Below the pieces are notes generated by a model. It was not told the origin of the DNA and did no database searches. It was given only the letters and a program-made list of their open reading frames with translations. 64,000 nucleotides of DNA, from NCBI GenBank assembly GCA_964527995.1, contig CAZGRP010000014.1, forward strand, positions 1-64,000, read 5' to 3'. Origin of the DNA: CAZGRP01 sp964527995 (GTDB taxonomy: Bacteria; Zhuqueibacterota; Zhuqueibacteria; Oceanimicrobiales; CAZGRP01). The position numbers and the translations under genes are program-made. Shown here piece by piece: positions 43,517-53,619 of this stretch; positions within the stretch are counted from its first letter, which is position 1; every line of letters begins with the position of its first letter.

Positions 43517-44551
43517 ATGTCGGCAAACATCCCAACGGTCGAAGAATGGCGGCACCTCTATGAAACCGTTAGCCACGTCAGGCAATTGGCGCCGTGGCAA
43601 TGGATGACGGAGACCGACCTCTTCGGTGTGCAAGACCCGGAGACGAATGCGCTCGGGTTCGTGAGCGTTATGGGCGCTCTGGGGGAGCATTTTGCGATCT
43701 CGGTTTATCTCGGACCTGAAGGGCTCTATGGCTTTTGGGGCTTCAAAGACGCCATCACTCCTGGTTCACCGCAGCAACTGCTCGACATCCCCCAATTGCA
43801 GGTTTCCTTTGAGGATCGGGACCTACTGGACCAGGAGGATCGCGGCACGATCAAGAAGTTGGGCCTGAGGTTTCGGGGGAAAAATGCCTGGCCGATGTTT
43901 CGCAGCTTCCGCGCGGGGTATCTGCCCTGGCATCTGGAGGCAGAAGAAGTCCGTTTCCTCGGCCATGCACTGTCACAGCTCTTGGACGTGGCGCCCCGGT
44001 TCAAAGAGGATCCATCGTTTCTGGCAGTCAGCGACGATGACGACGTCTACCTGGTGCGGGTTCCGGAACGAAGGAAGGACGAGCTGCAATGGCAGAGTCG
44101 CGTGTTGCGCGTCGAGCCACCGGCAGCGGCAGCGACTGTCATCAACCTCGACAAGCGTGTCCTCGAGGCACTGCGAAACTTCCAGCAGAGGGATCAGAGG
44201 TTCGAGATCGACCTGTTCACAGCTCCGATGGCTATTGAAGAACCAGGCCAGCGTCCCTTCTTCCCCTACATCCTGATGGCCGTGGAATCTGAAACCGGCA
44301 TGGTTATTTGCCACGATCTCCTTCAGCCGATTCCATCTCTGCCAGAGATGTGGGGCAGTGTTCCCGGCAAACTGGCGCGTGATCTGATGCGCGCGGGGGT
44401 GCTACCCAAGGAGATCGCCGTCAGCTCGCACATTCTGATGCAGATGCTGCAGCCGGTATGCGACGAACTGCACATTCAGCTCAGTTTGACTCCGACTCTA
44501 CCCGCTCTCAACCGTGCGAAAGAACTGCTTCTTCAGCACCTGACACGGTGA
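43517..44551 (+). CDS. protein of unknown function
   Basis: The 344-residue product has no signal peptide or membrane helix. It alternates beta-rich and helical segments: EHFAISVYLGPEGLYGFWGF early, FRSFRAGYLPWHLEAEE in the middle, and a C-terminal domain from about residue 240 (PYILMAVESETGMVICHDLL and VLPKEIAVSS). The last part looks like a small alpha/beta domain. It is reminiscent of uncharacterised families that pair such a domain with plasmid-type or nucleic-acid contexts, but I cannot name it. The ATG at 43517 is preceded by a weak site (GAGACG). It lies between the M14 gene and the cox cluster and shares their strand. Confidence 0.7.
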   Translation: MSANIPTVEEWRHLYETVSHVRQLAPWQWMTETDLFGVQDPETNALGFVSVMGALGEHFAISVYLGPEGLYGFWGFKDAITPGSPQQLLDIPQLQVSFEDRDLLDQEDRGTIKKLGLRFRGKNAWPMFRSFRAGYLPWHLEAEEVRFLGHALSQLLDVAPRFKEDPSFLAVSDDDDVYLVRVPERRKDELQWQSRVLRVEPPAAAATVINLDKRVLEALRNFQQRDQRFEIDLFTAPMAIEEPGQRPFFPYILMAVESETGMVICHDLLQPIPSLPEMWGSVPGKLARDLMRAGVLPKEIAVSSHILMQMLQPVCDELHIQLSLTPTLPALNRAKELLLQHLTR

Positions 44552-44897
44552 AGCCACCAAGCGGGGCGGCATCAAACGGTGCAGCCCTGGCCTGCGCGAA
44601 TAAGCGGGCGAAATTTGTAGAAACCGGCGGAATCGATTGTTTGGGGTCGGGCGTTGAATAATGCGAGCCCATTTGCAGTACGGCAGGCAAGAAGAGGACG
44701 GGGAGCCTGCATCTCTCCGCAGCCTGGCCGTGGTGGATGACTTGCCTGTCTGCGTTTCACGAGCCGTGTACGGACTTTTTGTAGGGAGAAGGCCTGAGTC
44801 CCACCGCAACTTGTCAGCGCACGAAATTGTCCCAGGTTCAGCAGCCGCGGCATGCTTGAGCAACATCCCTTTCCAAACCCAAGTTCAGGAGGACCTC
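44552..44897 (+). other. gene-free leader region of the cox cluster
   Basis: This 346-base spacer separates an unknown gene from coxM. It shows no convincing gene on either strand. Apart from one weak promoter candidate (44637-44664) and the ribosome binding site AGGAGG just before coxM, I see nothing definite, and no obvious operator palindrome. Confidence 0.6.
44637..44664 (+). promoter_or_regulatory. weak promoter candidate for the cox cluster
   Basis: TTGTTT, 16 bases, TAATGC. The match is poor at the -10, and the leader to coxM would be about 225 bases. It is the best candidate seen by eye in the spacer. Confidence 0.25.
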
Positions 44898-45769
44898 ATG
44901 ATCCCACCAACGTTCGATTATGCCGTGCCCCGGACGCTCTCCGAAGCGGTGAACTTGTTGGGACAGAACCCGGAAGCCAAGATCCTGGCGGGTGGTCAAA
45001 GTCTGATTCCGATGATGAAGTTCAGGCTGGCCGAACCCGCACTGGTGATCGATCTCAACCGGCTCAACGGTCTGTCTTACATCCGCGAGGAGGGTGACTG
45101 GCTGAAGATCGGTGCTCTCACACGCGAGGCCGATCTGGAGCGTTCCGATGTCATCCGAGAAAAGTACCCGTTGCTTCTCGACACGGCCAGAGTGATCGCC
45201 GACCCACAGGTGCGCAACATGGCGACGGTTGGTGGCAATCTGGCCCACGCCGACCCGGCCAACGACCACCCGGCCACCATGCTTGCCTGCGGCGCGCAGG
45301 TGGTTGCCACAGGTCCGAAGGGCGAGCGCAGCATCCCCATCGCCGACTTTTTCGAGGACGCCTTCACCACCAGCCTGGCCCACGACGAAATCCTCACCGA
45401 AATCCGTATTCCCGCGGCCCGATCCAATAGCGGCGGCGCCTACCTGAAACTCGAACGCAAAGTCGGGGACTTCGCCACCGCTGCTGTCGCCGTGCAGGTT
45501 ACCCTCGATGCGGACGGGAAATGCTCGTATATCGGCATCGGCCTGACCAACGTCGGCCTCACAGCGATCAAGGCCAGCGATGCCGAGGCGGCCCTCCTGG
45601 GCAAACAGCCCGACGACGGCAACATCCGCCAGGCTGCCCAGTTGGCTTCGCAGGCAGCCCAGCCGATCAGCGATCAGCGCGGCTCGGAGGAATACAAGCG
45701 GTCACTGGTCAAGACGCTCACCGTCCGCGCTCTGCGGAAAGCTGTCGAACGCGCGAAGGGAGGACAAGC

Positions 45770-45773
<4 letters not shown>
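44898..45773 (+). CDS. coxM: carbon monoxide dehydrogenase, FAD subunit
   Basis: The 291-residue product is the medium subunit of a molybdenum hydroxylase. AGGQSLIPMMKFR (residues about 32-44) and ATVGGNLAHADPAND (about 108-122) are the two FAD pyrophosphate loops. The C-terminal CO_deh_flav domain follows (ERKVGDFATAAVAV). It passes electrons from the iron-sulfur subunit to the acceptor. The ATG at 44898 follows AGGAGG. The stop overlaps the coxS start by four bases. In this cluster order (M-S-L) and beside a form I large subunit, the assignment to CO dehydrogenase rather than xanthine dehydrogenase is sound. Confidence 0.93.
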
Positions 45774-46247
<474 letters not shown>

Positions 46248-46255
<8 letters not shown>

Positions 46256-48596
46256 GTTCTGTGGAATGGGCTATTCCTTGAAGCGAAAGGAAGACCCGCG
46301 CTTCCTGCGCGGCAGGGGAAACTATATCGAGGACATCAAATTGCCGGGGATGCTCTGGCTCGACATCGTCCGCAGCCCGTACGCCCATGCGAAGATCAAG
46401 AATATCAATGCTGAAGAGGCTCTCAAGATCCCGGGGGTCTTGTCGGTGATCACCGGCAAAGATCTGGACCAGTACGGCCTGGCGTGGATGCCGACGCTGA
46501 TGAGCGACAAACAGATGGTGTTGCCCATCGACACCGTGAAGTATCAGGCCCAGGAGGTCGCGGCCGTCATCGCCACCGACCGCTACATTGCAGCCGATGG
46601 AGTGACCGCGGTCGAGGTCGACTATGAGCCGCTGCCTGTCGTCACCGACCCGTTCAAGGCCCTCGAACCGGGTGCCCCCAAGGTGCGCGACGACAAAGAC
46701 AGCAACCACATCTGGCACTGGGAGGTCGGCGACAAGCAGGGCACTGACGCCCTCTTCCAGCGAGCCGATCTGACCGTGAAGCAGGACCTCTATATCCCAC
46801 GCATCCACGTCTGTTCTATCGAGACCTGCGGTTGTCTGGCCAACTGGGATCCGGTCGAGGGCAAGCTCACCCTGTGGATGACGACCCAGGCGCCCCACGC
46901 CATCCGCACGGTCGTGGCTCTGGTCGCCGGCCATCTCGGGCTGGCAGAGCACAAAATCCGCATCATCTCCCCCGACATCGGCGGTGGCTTCGGCGGCAAG
47001 GTGCCGGTCTATCCTGGCTACGTCATCGCGGTGGCCGCTTCGGTGCTCACCGGCAAACCGGTCAAGTGGATCGAGGATCGTTCCGAGAATCTGCAGGCCG
47101 ATTCCTTCGCCCGTGACTATCATATCACCGCCGAACTAGCCGCAAAGAAGGACGGCACGGTTCAGGCTTTGCGCATCAAGACCGTCGCCGACCATGGCTA
47201 CACCGACGCCGCTGCCAACCCATCCAAGTTCCCGGCCGGCCTCTTTCACATTTGCACCGGCTCCTACGACTTCAAGAATGCCTTCGTCGAGGTCGACGGG
47301 GTGTACACCAACAAGCCGCCGGGTGGCATCGCCTATCGCTGCTCGTTCCGGGTGACCGAGGCTGTCCACACCATCGAACGCATGGTCGACATCCTGGCCC
47401 ACGAACTGGGCGTCGATCCGGCCGAGTTTCGCATGAAGAATTTCATCAAGCCCGAACAGTTTCCGTACAAGTCGGCTCTCGGCTGGGAGTACGACAGCGG
47501 CGACTACGCCCGCGCCTTGCGTAAAGCCATGGACATGATCGGCTACGAGGAGTTGCGCAAGGAACAGGCCGAGAAGCGCGCTCGCGGCGAGCTGATGGGC
47601 ATCGGCATCTCATCTTTTACGGAGATCGTCGGGGCCGGTCCATCCAAGCAGTTCGACATTCTCGGTCTGAAGATGTTCGACAGCGCTGAGATCCGTGTGC
47701 ATCCCACCGGCAAGGTGATGGCGCGTTTCGGCACCAAGTCGCAGGGCCAGGGGCACGAGACCACCTACGCCCAGATCATCGCCGAAGAGCTGGGCATCCC
47801 GCCCGAGGACATCCAGATCGAGGAAGGCGACACCGATACCGCCCCGTACGGCCTGGGCACCTACGCCAGCCGCTCCACACCTGTGGCCGGCGCCGCCACC
47901 GCCGTGGCCTCGCGACGCATTCGCGACAAGGCCAGGAAGATCGCCGCCCACCTGCTGGAAGCCGCCGAGGAAGACCTGGTGTGGGAGCGCGGCAAGTTCT
48001 ACGTCAAAGGTTCGCCGGACAAGGCCAAGACGATTCAGGAGATCGCCTTCGCCGCCTACACCAACCACCCGCCGGGCGTGGAGGCAGGGCTGGAAGCGGT
48101 CTCCTACTACGATCCGCCCAACCTGACCTTCCCCTTCGGCTCGTACATCTGCGTCGTCGACATCGATCGCGGCACGGGCGAGGTGAAGGTGCGCCGCTTT
48201 GTAGCCGTGGACGACTGCGGCAATCGCATCAACCCAATGATCGTCGAAGGGCAGATTCATGGCGGTCTGACCATGGGCCTGGCACCCGCTCTCTTCGAGC
48301 AGATCACCTACGACGAGGAGGGCAACATCGAGGGCGGCACGTTCATGGACTACCTGGTGCCGACTGCGGTGGAGACGCCGCGATGGGAGACCGGCGAGAC
48401 GGTGACGCCGTCGCCGCATCACCCCATCGGTGCCAAAGGGGTGGGAGAATCGGCAACCGTGGGGGCGCCGGCCGCCATCGTCAACGCCGTTGTCGATGCG
48501 ATGTGGCACCTGGGCGTACGCCACATCGATATCCCGATCACCCCACCCAAGGTGTGGGCGATCCTCAAGGAGAAAGGCGCTTTGCTGGAAGAATGA
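46248..48596 (+). CDS. coxL: carbon monoxide dehydrogenase, molybdopterin large subunit (form I)
   Basis: The 782-residue product has the two molybdopterin-binding domains of the xanthine oxidase family (SPDIGGGFGGKVP, SQGQGHETTYAQ) and the catalytic glutamate in KGVGESATVGAP (Glu734). The active-site loop is AYRCSFR at residues 362-368. That is the diagnostic form I motif; its cysteine (Cys365, equal to Cys388 in Oligotropha carboxidovorans) bridges copper and molybdenum. Form II enzymes have AYRGAGR instead. The enzyme oxidises CO with water to CO2, delivering electrons to a respiratory chain. The start follows AGGGAGGACACC. Downstream genes for cofactor maturation match known cox clusters. 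Confidence 0.95.
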
Positions 48597-48628
48597 GCCG
48601 ATTCGGCGCAGCGACCAGGCACAAATAG

Positions 48629-49606
48629 ATGTTGAACGATTATCTTCAAAAAGCTGTGCGCTTGCAACAAAGGGGCAAGCCCTTCGTTCTGGCTACCGTG
48701 GTTCGCGCTGAGAGGCCGACTTCGGCCAAGCCGGGCGCCAAGGCGATGATCACCCCGGATGGCGTGCTCACGGGATGGGTCGGCGGTAGCTGCGCCCAGC
48801 CAACAATCGTGCGCGAGGCGCTGCGGGCGTTGCAGGACGGCCGGCCGCGGCTGGTGCGCCTGTGTCCGCCGGAGCGATTGCGGCAGAACCATCGAGAAGG
48901 CGTCGTCGAGGTAGCACTCACGTGTATCAGTGGAGGAACTCTGGAAGTGTACATCGAGCCGCACCTGCCCGAGCCACACCTGGTGGCGATCGGGCATCTG
49001 CCTGTCACCGAGGCGCTGGTGACTCTCGGCAAGGCTTTGGGATACCGCGTCACCGTCATGTGCCTGGAGGGCTCTCCGGCGCGTTTCTCACAGGCAGACC
49101 TGGTGCTGGACCGCATCGACTTCGGGCAGGTGGATGTCGGCCCGCAGACCTATGTCGTCGTGGCCAGCCACGGCAACTACGACGAAGAAGCGCTCGAGGC
49201 GGCCCTGAAAACCGATGCTTCCTACATCGCCCTTGTCTCCAGCAGCCGGCGGGCCGAGGCGCTCCTTCATTACCTGCGTGAATCGGGTTACCCGCAGGAG
49301 ACCCTGGCGCATGTCAAGTATCCTGCTGGACTCGACTTCGGCGCCGAGACTCCCGAGGAGATCGCGTTGAGCATCCTGGCCGAGATCGTCCAGATCCGGC
49401 GCCGGCCGGCGGATCTGCTTCACCGGCCGCAGGACGAGTCGCCGCAGGCTGCCGCCGAGGCGATCGATCCCGTATGCGGCATGGCTGTCGACATTGCCAC
49501 CGCCCGGTATACCTCCAAGCTCGACGGCGCCACCTTCTACTTCTGCTGTGCCGGTTGCAAGCGCACGTTCGATCAACAGCCGAAAGTTTATCTCGACAAG
49601 GAGTAG
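48629..49606 (+). CDS. XdhC/CoxF-family protein fused to a YHS domain
   Basis: The 325-residue product has an XdhC/CoxI N-terminal domain (ATVVRAERPTSAKPGAK and the conserved Cys in GGSCAQP) and an XdhC Rossmann domain (about residues 110-265: LVAIGHLPVTEALVTLGKALG, SHGNYDEEALEAAL). XdhC proteins handle the sulfurated molybdenum cofactor before insertion. Residues about 278-325 are a YHS/TRASH-type domain: DPVCGM and FCCAGCK, giving Cys283, Cys306, Cys307 and Cys310. YHS domains often accompany heavy-metal transporters and can bind metals. The fusion is unusual and may bring copper to the Mo-Cu site; this is an inference. The start at 48629 has only a weak ribosome binding site. coxG follows three bases after the stop. 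Confidence 0.87.
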   Translation: MLNDYLQKAVRLQQRGKPFVLATVVRAERPTSAKPGAKAMITPDGVLTGWVGGSCAQPTIVREALRALQDGRPRLVRLCPPERLRQNHREGVVEVALTCISGGTLEVYIEPHLPEPHLVAIGHLPVTEALVTLGKALGYRVTVMCLEGSPARFSQADLVLDRIDFGQVDVGPQTYVVVASHGNYDEEALEAALKTDASYIALVSSSRRAEALLHYLRESGYPQETLAHVKYPAGLDFGAETPEEIALSILAEIVQIRRRPADLLHRPQDESPQAAAEAIDPVCGMAVDIATARYTSKLDGATFYFCCAGCKRTFDQQPKVYLDKE

Positions 49607-49609
49607 AAG

Positions 49610-50053
49610 ATGCATTTCGAAGGAAACGTGACCATCGACGCATCGCGGGAAAAAGTGTGGGAGTTTCTCACCGACCCGAACGGTGTCAGCCAGTGCGTGC
49701 CTGGACTCGAGTCGCTCGAGATTATCGAGCCGAAACAAAAATTCAGGGCCGTGGCCGCCATCGGCCTCGGCAGTGTCAAGGCCAGGTTCAAGACCGACGT
49801 CGAATGGGTCGACCTCGATCCACCCAATGTGGCGAAGATGAAGGCCCACGGTACGGCACCTGGCAGTGTCATGGATACCACAAGCGAAATGGTGCTTTCG
49901 GACGGACCCGATGGGGTTACCGAGCTGAAGTGGTCGGCCGACATCACCATCCGCGGCACGATCGCCAGCCTGGCGGCACGCATGATGGGGAGCGTCACTC
50001 AGAAGCTCACCAACGCCTTCTTCGAGTGCGTCCGCAAAAAGATCGAAGCATGA
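49610..50053 (+). CDS. coxG: CoxG-family SRPBCC protein
   Basis: The 147-residue product is a CoxG-type START-like (SRPBCC) protein: an initial strand MHFEGNVTIDASREKVWEFL, then GVSQCVPGLESLE and a final helix ARMMGSVTQKLTNAFF. In carboxidotrophs CoxG helps recruit CO dehydrogenase to the membrane. The C-terminal membrane tail reported for some CoxG proteins is absent here. The ATG follows GGAGTAGAAG in the end of the upstream gene. Its own stop overlaps the next start (ATGA). It is placed within a complete maturation block. Confidence 0.88.
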   Translation: MHFEGNVTIDASREKVWEFLTDPNGVSQCVPGLESLEIIEPKQKFRAVAAIGLGSVKARFKTDVEWVDLDPPNVAKMKAHGTAPGSVMDTTSEMVLSDGPDGVTELKWSADITIRGTIASLAARMMGSVTQKLTNAFFECVRKKIEA

Positions 50054-51072
50054 AGTTCGGCCCGACATCGCTGGAAAAGGCAGAGGGTAAAATCCTTGGC
50101 CACAACATCGCCGGACCCGAAGGTCGGCGAGCGCTGCGCAAGGGCAGGCCTTTGACCGCCGACGATATCGACCGTCTGCGCAAGATCGGCCGCACGATGG
50201 TGTACGTGGCCGAGCTGGAACCGGGCGACATCGACGAGGACGCCGCGGCCCGGCGCCTGGCTGAGGCAGCCGCCGGCGACGGTGTGCGGCTGTCCGGATC
50301 GCGGACGGGGCGGGTCAACCTCCTCGCCACAAGAGCCGGCGTGTTTCGGGTCGATGCAGCGCGCCTCACCCGGATCAACGAGTTCGACGGCCTGACCATC
50401 GCCACACTGCTCTGCCATACTGCCGTGCGGCCGCGGCAGACCGTCGCTACGGTAAAGATCATTCCTTTCGCCGTGCCGGAAGCCATCGTCCGCCATGCCG
50501 AGACGGTCGCCTCAGAAGGCGGCGCGCTGGTCCGCGTCGATCCGCTGCCACCGCGAAAGGTGGCCTTGATCTTGTCGGGCTCACCTGCCGTGCACGAAAA
50601 AGTGCGGCGCGACTTCCTGCCGCTGGTGCAGCGTGTCGAAACCCTCGGTTCGCACCTCATCGACACCGAGTATATTTCACTCGAAGACGAGTCCGGCGAG
50701 ACGGCCCTGGCCGACGCGCTGGCGAGGCTGCACCAACAGGGCGTGGACCTCGTGCTGCTGGCTGGGGAGACCGCGATCATGGATGTCCATGATGTCGCTC
50801 CGCGGGCCATCGAGCGCGCCGGCGGCCGAGTCGAACGCCTGGGCTCCCCCGTCGATCCCGGTAACTTGCTCATGCTTGCCTATCTGGGCGACATGCCGAT
50901 CCTGGGAGCCCCCGGCTGCGCCCGCAGCCGCAAAACCAACGTCGTCGACTGGGTGTTGCCGCGCCTGCTCGCCGGCGATCATCTGACTCGCAGCGATATC
51001 GTCTCTCTTGGCCACGGCGGGCTCCTGGAGGATGTGCCCGAACGGCCAATGCCGCGCGAACGGCTGAAGTGA
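50050..51072 (+). CDS. molybdopterin-binding (MoeA/MoCF-like) protein
   Basis: The 340-residue product has a MoCF_biosynth-type domain in its second half: VALILSGSPAVHEK, then DLVLLAGETAIMDVHDVAPRA and the closing GDMPILGAPGCARSRKTN. It resembles proteins annotated as molybdopterin-binding in cox and xdh clusters. The first 150 residues (KILGHNIAGPEGRRALRKGRP and a DIDRLRKIG segment) look like a MoeA-type beginning. It probably works in molybdenum cofactor handling for CoxL. The start overlaps coxG by four bases. It lacks the full MoeA four-domain length, so it is not a general MoeA replacement. Confidence 0.78.
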   Translation: MKFGPTSLEKAEGKILGHNIAGPEGRRALRKGRPLTADDIDRLRKIGRTMVYVAELEPGDIDEDAAARRLAEAAAGDGVRLSGSRTGRVNLLATRAGVFRVDAARLTRINEFDGLTIATLLCHTAVRPRQTVATVKIIPFAVPEAIVRHAETVASEGGALVRVDPLPPRKVALILSGSPAVHEKVRRDFLPLVQRVETLGSHLIDTEYISLEDESGETALADALARLHQQGVDLVLLAGETAIMDVHDVAPRAIERAGGRVERLGSPVDPGNLLMLAYLGDMPILGAPGCARSRKTNVVDWVLPRLLAGDHLTRSDIVSLGHGGLLEDVPERPMPRERLK

Positions 51073-51157
51073 CCCTGGGTTGATGGTGCGAGGCGAAACG
51101 GCATCACGCTCGAACTCTGTTGCTGGTACGAGAATCACGCAAACAGGAAGGTATCCT

Positions 51158-52048
51158 TTGGAAATCGAATCGATTGAACAGCTCCAGTCCGCGCTACGCA
51201 AACGCCTCTACGTCGCCGATCATGGTCTGGCGACAACTATCTACCTGGCTCTCAAACTGCAGCGTCCGCTTTTCCTCGAAGGCGGCGCCGGCGTGGGCAA
51301 GACCGAGGTCGCCAAAGTGCTGGCCGAAATGCTGGAAACGGAACTGATCCGGCTGCAGTGCTACGAAGGGCTGGACATCCACCACGCCGTTTACGAATGG
51401 AACTACACCCGTCAGATGCTGCACATCCGCCTGATGGAGGCCCAGGGCGAGCGGCCGTCCGAAGCGCAGCTCTTCGGCCGGGACTTTTTGCTGCGCCGTC
51501 CGCTGTTGCAGGCCATCGAGAACACGCGCCAGCGGGTGCCGGTTCTCCTCATCGACGAGATTGATCGCAGCGACGAAGAATTCGAAGCCTATCTGCTGGA
51601 AATCCTTTCTGATTTTCAGATCACCATCCCGGAGATCGGCACCATGAGGGCGGAACATCCGCCGGTGGTGGTGATCACCTCCAACCGCACCCGCGAAGTG
51701 CACGATGCCCTGAAGCGCCGTTGTCTTTACTACTGGATCGACTACCCCTCCTTTGACAAGGAGCTCGAAATCGTGCGCGCCAAAGTTCCGCAGGCCCCTG
51801 AAAAGCTGGCCCGGCAGGTCACCGGTTTCATTCAGGAACTGCGCCGAGCTGACCTCTACAAGCTGCCGGGCGTGGCAGAGACTCTTGATTGGACCGCCGC
51901 TCTCGTCGCCCTCGACCAGAAAGCCCTCGACCCCAGCATAGTCGAAAACACGCTGGGCGTCATCCTCAAGTACCAGGACGACGTGGAGAAGGTGAAGAAA
52001 GAGGATATTCGGAAATTGATTCAAAAGGTAAGAGAGGAGGCAGTCTAA
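51158..52048 (+). CDS. coxD: CoxD-like MoxR AAA+ ATPase
   Basis: The 296-residue product is a MoxR-type AAA+ ATPase: Walker A LEGGAGVGKTEVAK, Walker B VPVLLIDEIDRSDEEFEAYL and sensor 1 VVVITSNRTREVHDAL. In Oligotropha carboxidovorans CoxD acts with CoxE in adding sulfur and copper to the molybdenum site of CO dehydrogenase. The start is TTG at 51158, chosen for AGGAAGG six bases upstream and the usual N-terminus (EIESIEQLQ); the frame is open 26 codons further up without homology. The gap to coxE is 118 bases and contains a hairpin. Confidence 0.9.
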   Translation: MEIESIEQLQSALRKRLYVADHGLATTIYLALKLQRPLFLEGGAGVGKTEVAKVLAEMLETELIRLQCYEGLDIHHAVYEWNYTRQMLHIRLMEAQGERPSEAQLFGRDFLLRRPLLQAIENTRQRVPVLLIDEIDRSDEEFEAYLLEILSDFQITIPEIGTMRAEHPPVVVITSNRTREVHDALKRRCLYYWIDYPSFDKELEIVRAKVPQAPEKLARQVTGFIQELRRADLYKLPGVAETLDWTAALVALDQKALDPSIVENTLGVILKYQDDVEKVKKEDIRKLIQKVREEAV

Positions 52049-52081
52049 GTCTGAGCCAACGAGCTGGCAAGATGTTGCTTC

Positions 52082-52104
52082 GCAGCGGCCTGGTTGGCCG
52101 CTGC
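52082..52104 (+). repeat. hairpin between coxD and coxE
   Basis: GCAGCGGCC and GGCCGCTGC pair perfectly around TGGTT. There is no T-run. It lies in the only sizeable gap between two genes that are normally coupled; it could set their expression ratio. Confidence 0.6.
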
Positions 52105-52166
52105 TTCTGCGAGTCGGCAAGTGACTTCGATGAGAAGTTACCCGTTCGGGGTAGCTCGAGTGAGTG

Positions 52167-53408
52167 ATGATTGTTTCGCGAAATCCGAGTTCGGGCCGGG
52201 AAACAAACCCGGCTAGCAACGCGGCGTCCCTCTCCGGCCAGTTGCTGCACAACCTGCTTCTATTCGGGCGTCTGTTGCGTGGCCTGGGCCTGGACGTCAA
52301 CCCGGGACGCATGATCGACCTGGTCGAGGCTCTCGACTACATCGACCTGCGCCGGCGTTCCGACTTTTACTACGCCGCCCGCAGCCTGCTGGTCCATCGT
52401 CACGAGGACATTGTACTCTTCGACCAGGCCTTCCAGATGTTCTGGCGCGACCCGGACGGCGCCTGGATGGAGGTCGATTGGAGCGGGCCGGGCTCCCTTC
52501 CCAGCCCCAACCGTCCCGCCCTCATGCCTCCTCCTCTGCGCGCCCCCGATCTGCCGGCTGCGAAAAACAGCGAAGGTGAGTCCGCAGGCGAGGCGCCGCC
52601 TGTCGTCGAGGTGACCTTCACCTACAGCGCCCGCGAAGTTTTACGCCGCAAGGATTTCGCGGAAGTCACAGGCGAGGAACTCGAGGCAATCCATCGTCTG
52701 ATGATGGAACTGGTCTGGCACCTGGGCGAAAGACGCACCCGCCGCAAGCAGCCCGGTTCGGGCGAGTCCCTGGATTTGCGACGCACGATCCGGCGCAATC
52801 TCAAGTACGGTGGCGAGGTGCTGCTCTGGGCCAGCCGAGAGCCCAAATTCAAGCCACGCCCGCTGGTGATCCTCGCCGACATCAGCGGCTCGATGGAACG
52901 GTATTCGCGCCTGCTGCTGCATTTCCTTTACAGTCTGGCCAGAGGTCTCGACCGCCAGGTGGAAGCGTTCGTGTTCAGCACCCGCCTGACGCGCATCACT
53001 CGAGAGCTGCGCGGCCGCGACGTGGAGCGAGCCTTGCGCGATGTTTCTGGCGTGGTCCCCGACTGGTCCGGCGGTACCCGCATCGGCGACGCCCTCAAGC
53101 GCTTCAACTTCGATTGGGCCCGGCGCGTCCTCGGGCATGGCGCGGTCGTTCTCCTCATCAGCGATGGCTGGGACCGGGGAGACACGGAACTGCTGCGCCG
53201 GGAGATGGCGCGCCTGCAGCGTTGCTGCTATCGACTCATCTGGCTGAATCCTTTGCTCGGCTCGCCGGAGTACGAGCCGCTGACCCGCGGCATGCAGGCG
53301 GCGCTGCCCTATGTCGATGACTTTCTGCCGGTACACAACCTGGCCAGCCTGGAAGAGCTGGCCGAGCGTCTGGCGCAGTTGGATGAGCGCCGCGGGGGGA
53401 GGCGGTGA
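52167..53408 (+). CDS. coxE: CoxE-like von Willebrand factor A domain protein
   Basis: The 413-residue product starts with a helical region (LLHNLLLFGRLLRGLGLDVNP, then ALDYIDLRRRSDFYYAARSLL), typical of CoxE. A Pro-rich linker (about residues 110-145) precedes a VWA domain from about residue 230: the metal-ion site DISGSM, a later TRIGDALKRF and LLISDGWDRGD. It works with the CoxD ATPase in maturation of the Mo-Cu site. The ATG at 52167 is preceded by an in-frame GTG; neither has a strong ribosome binding site. The two-gene order coxD-coxE is the usual one. Confidence 0.9.
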   Translation: MIVSRNPSSGRETNPASNAASLSGQLLHNLLLFGRLLRGLGLDVNPGRMIDLVEALDYIDLRRRSDFYYAARSLLVHRHEDIVLFDQAFQMFWRDPDGAWMEVDWSGPGSLPSPNRPALMPPPLRAPDLPAAKNSEGESAGEAPPVVEVTFTYSAREVLRRKDFAEVTGEELEAIHRLMMELVWHLGERRTRRKQPGSGESLDLRRTIRRNLKYGGEVLLWASREPKFKPRPLVILADISGSMERYSRLLLHFLYSLARGLDRQVEAFVFSTRLTRITRELRGRDVERALRDVSGVVPDWSGGTRIGDALKRFNFDWARRVLGHGAVVLLISDGWDRGDTELLRREMARLQRCCYRLIWLNPLLGSPEYEPLTRGMQAALPYVDDFLPVHNLASLEELAERLAQLDERRGGRR

Positions 53409-53619
53409 GGGGAGACTCTGCCGCGGGCAACGACGGAGAGCGGAAACCTCCTTGCGCGACCTGTTGACCCTTCGGCCCCGTTCGGTTGCTTCGATGTTGT
53501 CCGGTGTTTCCGGTGTTCTTCCGCGTGCGTCCGTGGCAGTCAAGTTGTCGGGCTATTTCAAATCAAGAGCGAACGTGAGGCCCGTGCACCTGCCGAGGTG
53601 AACCGGGCCGGTGGAGTCG

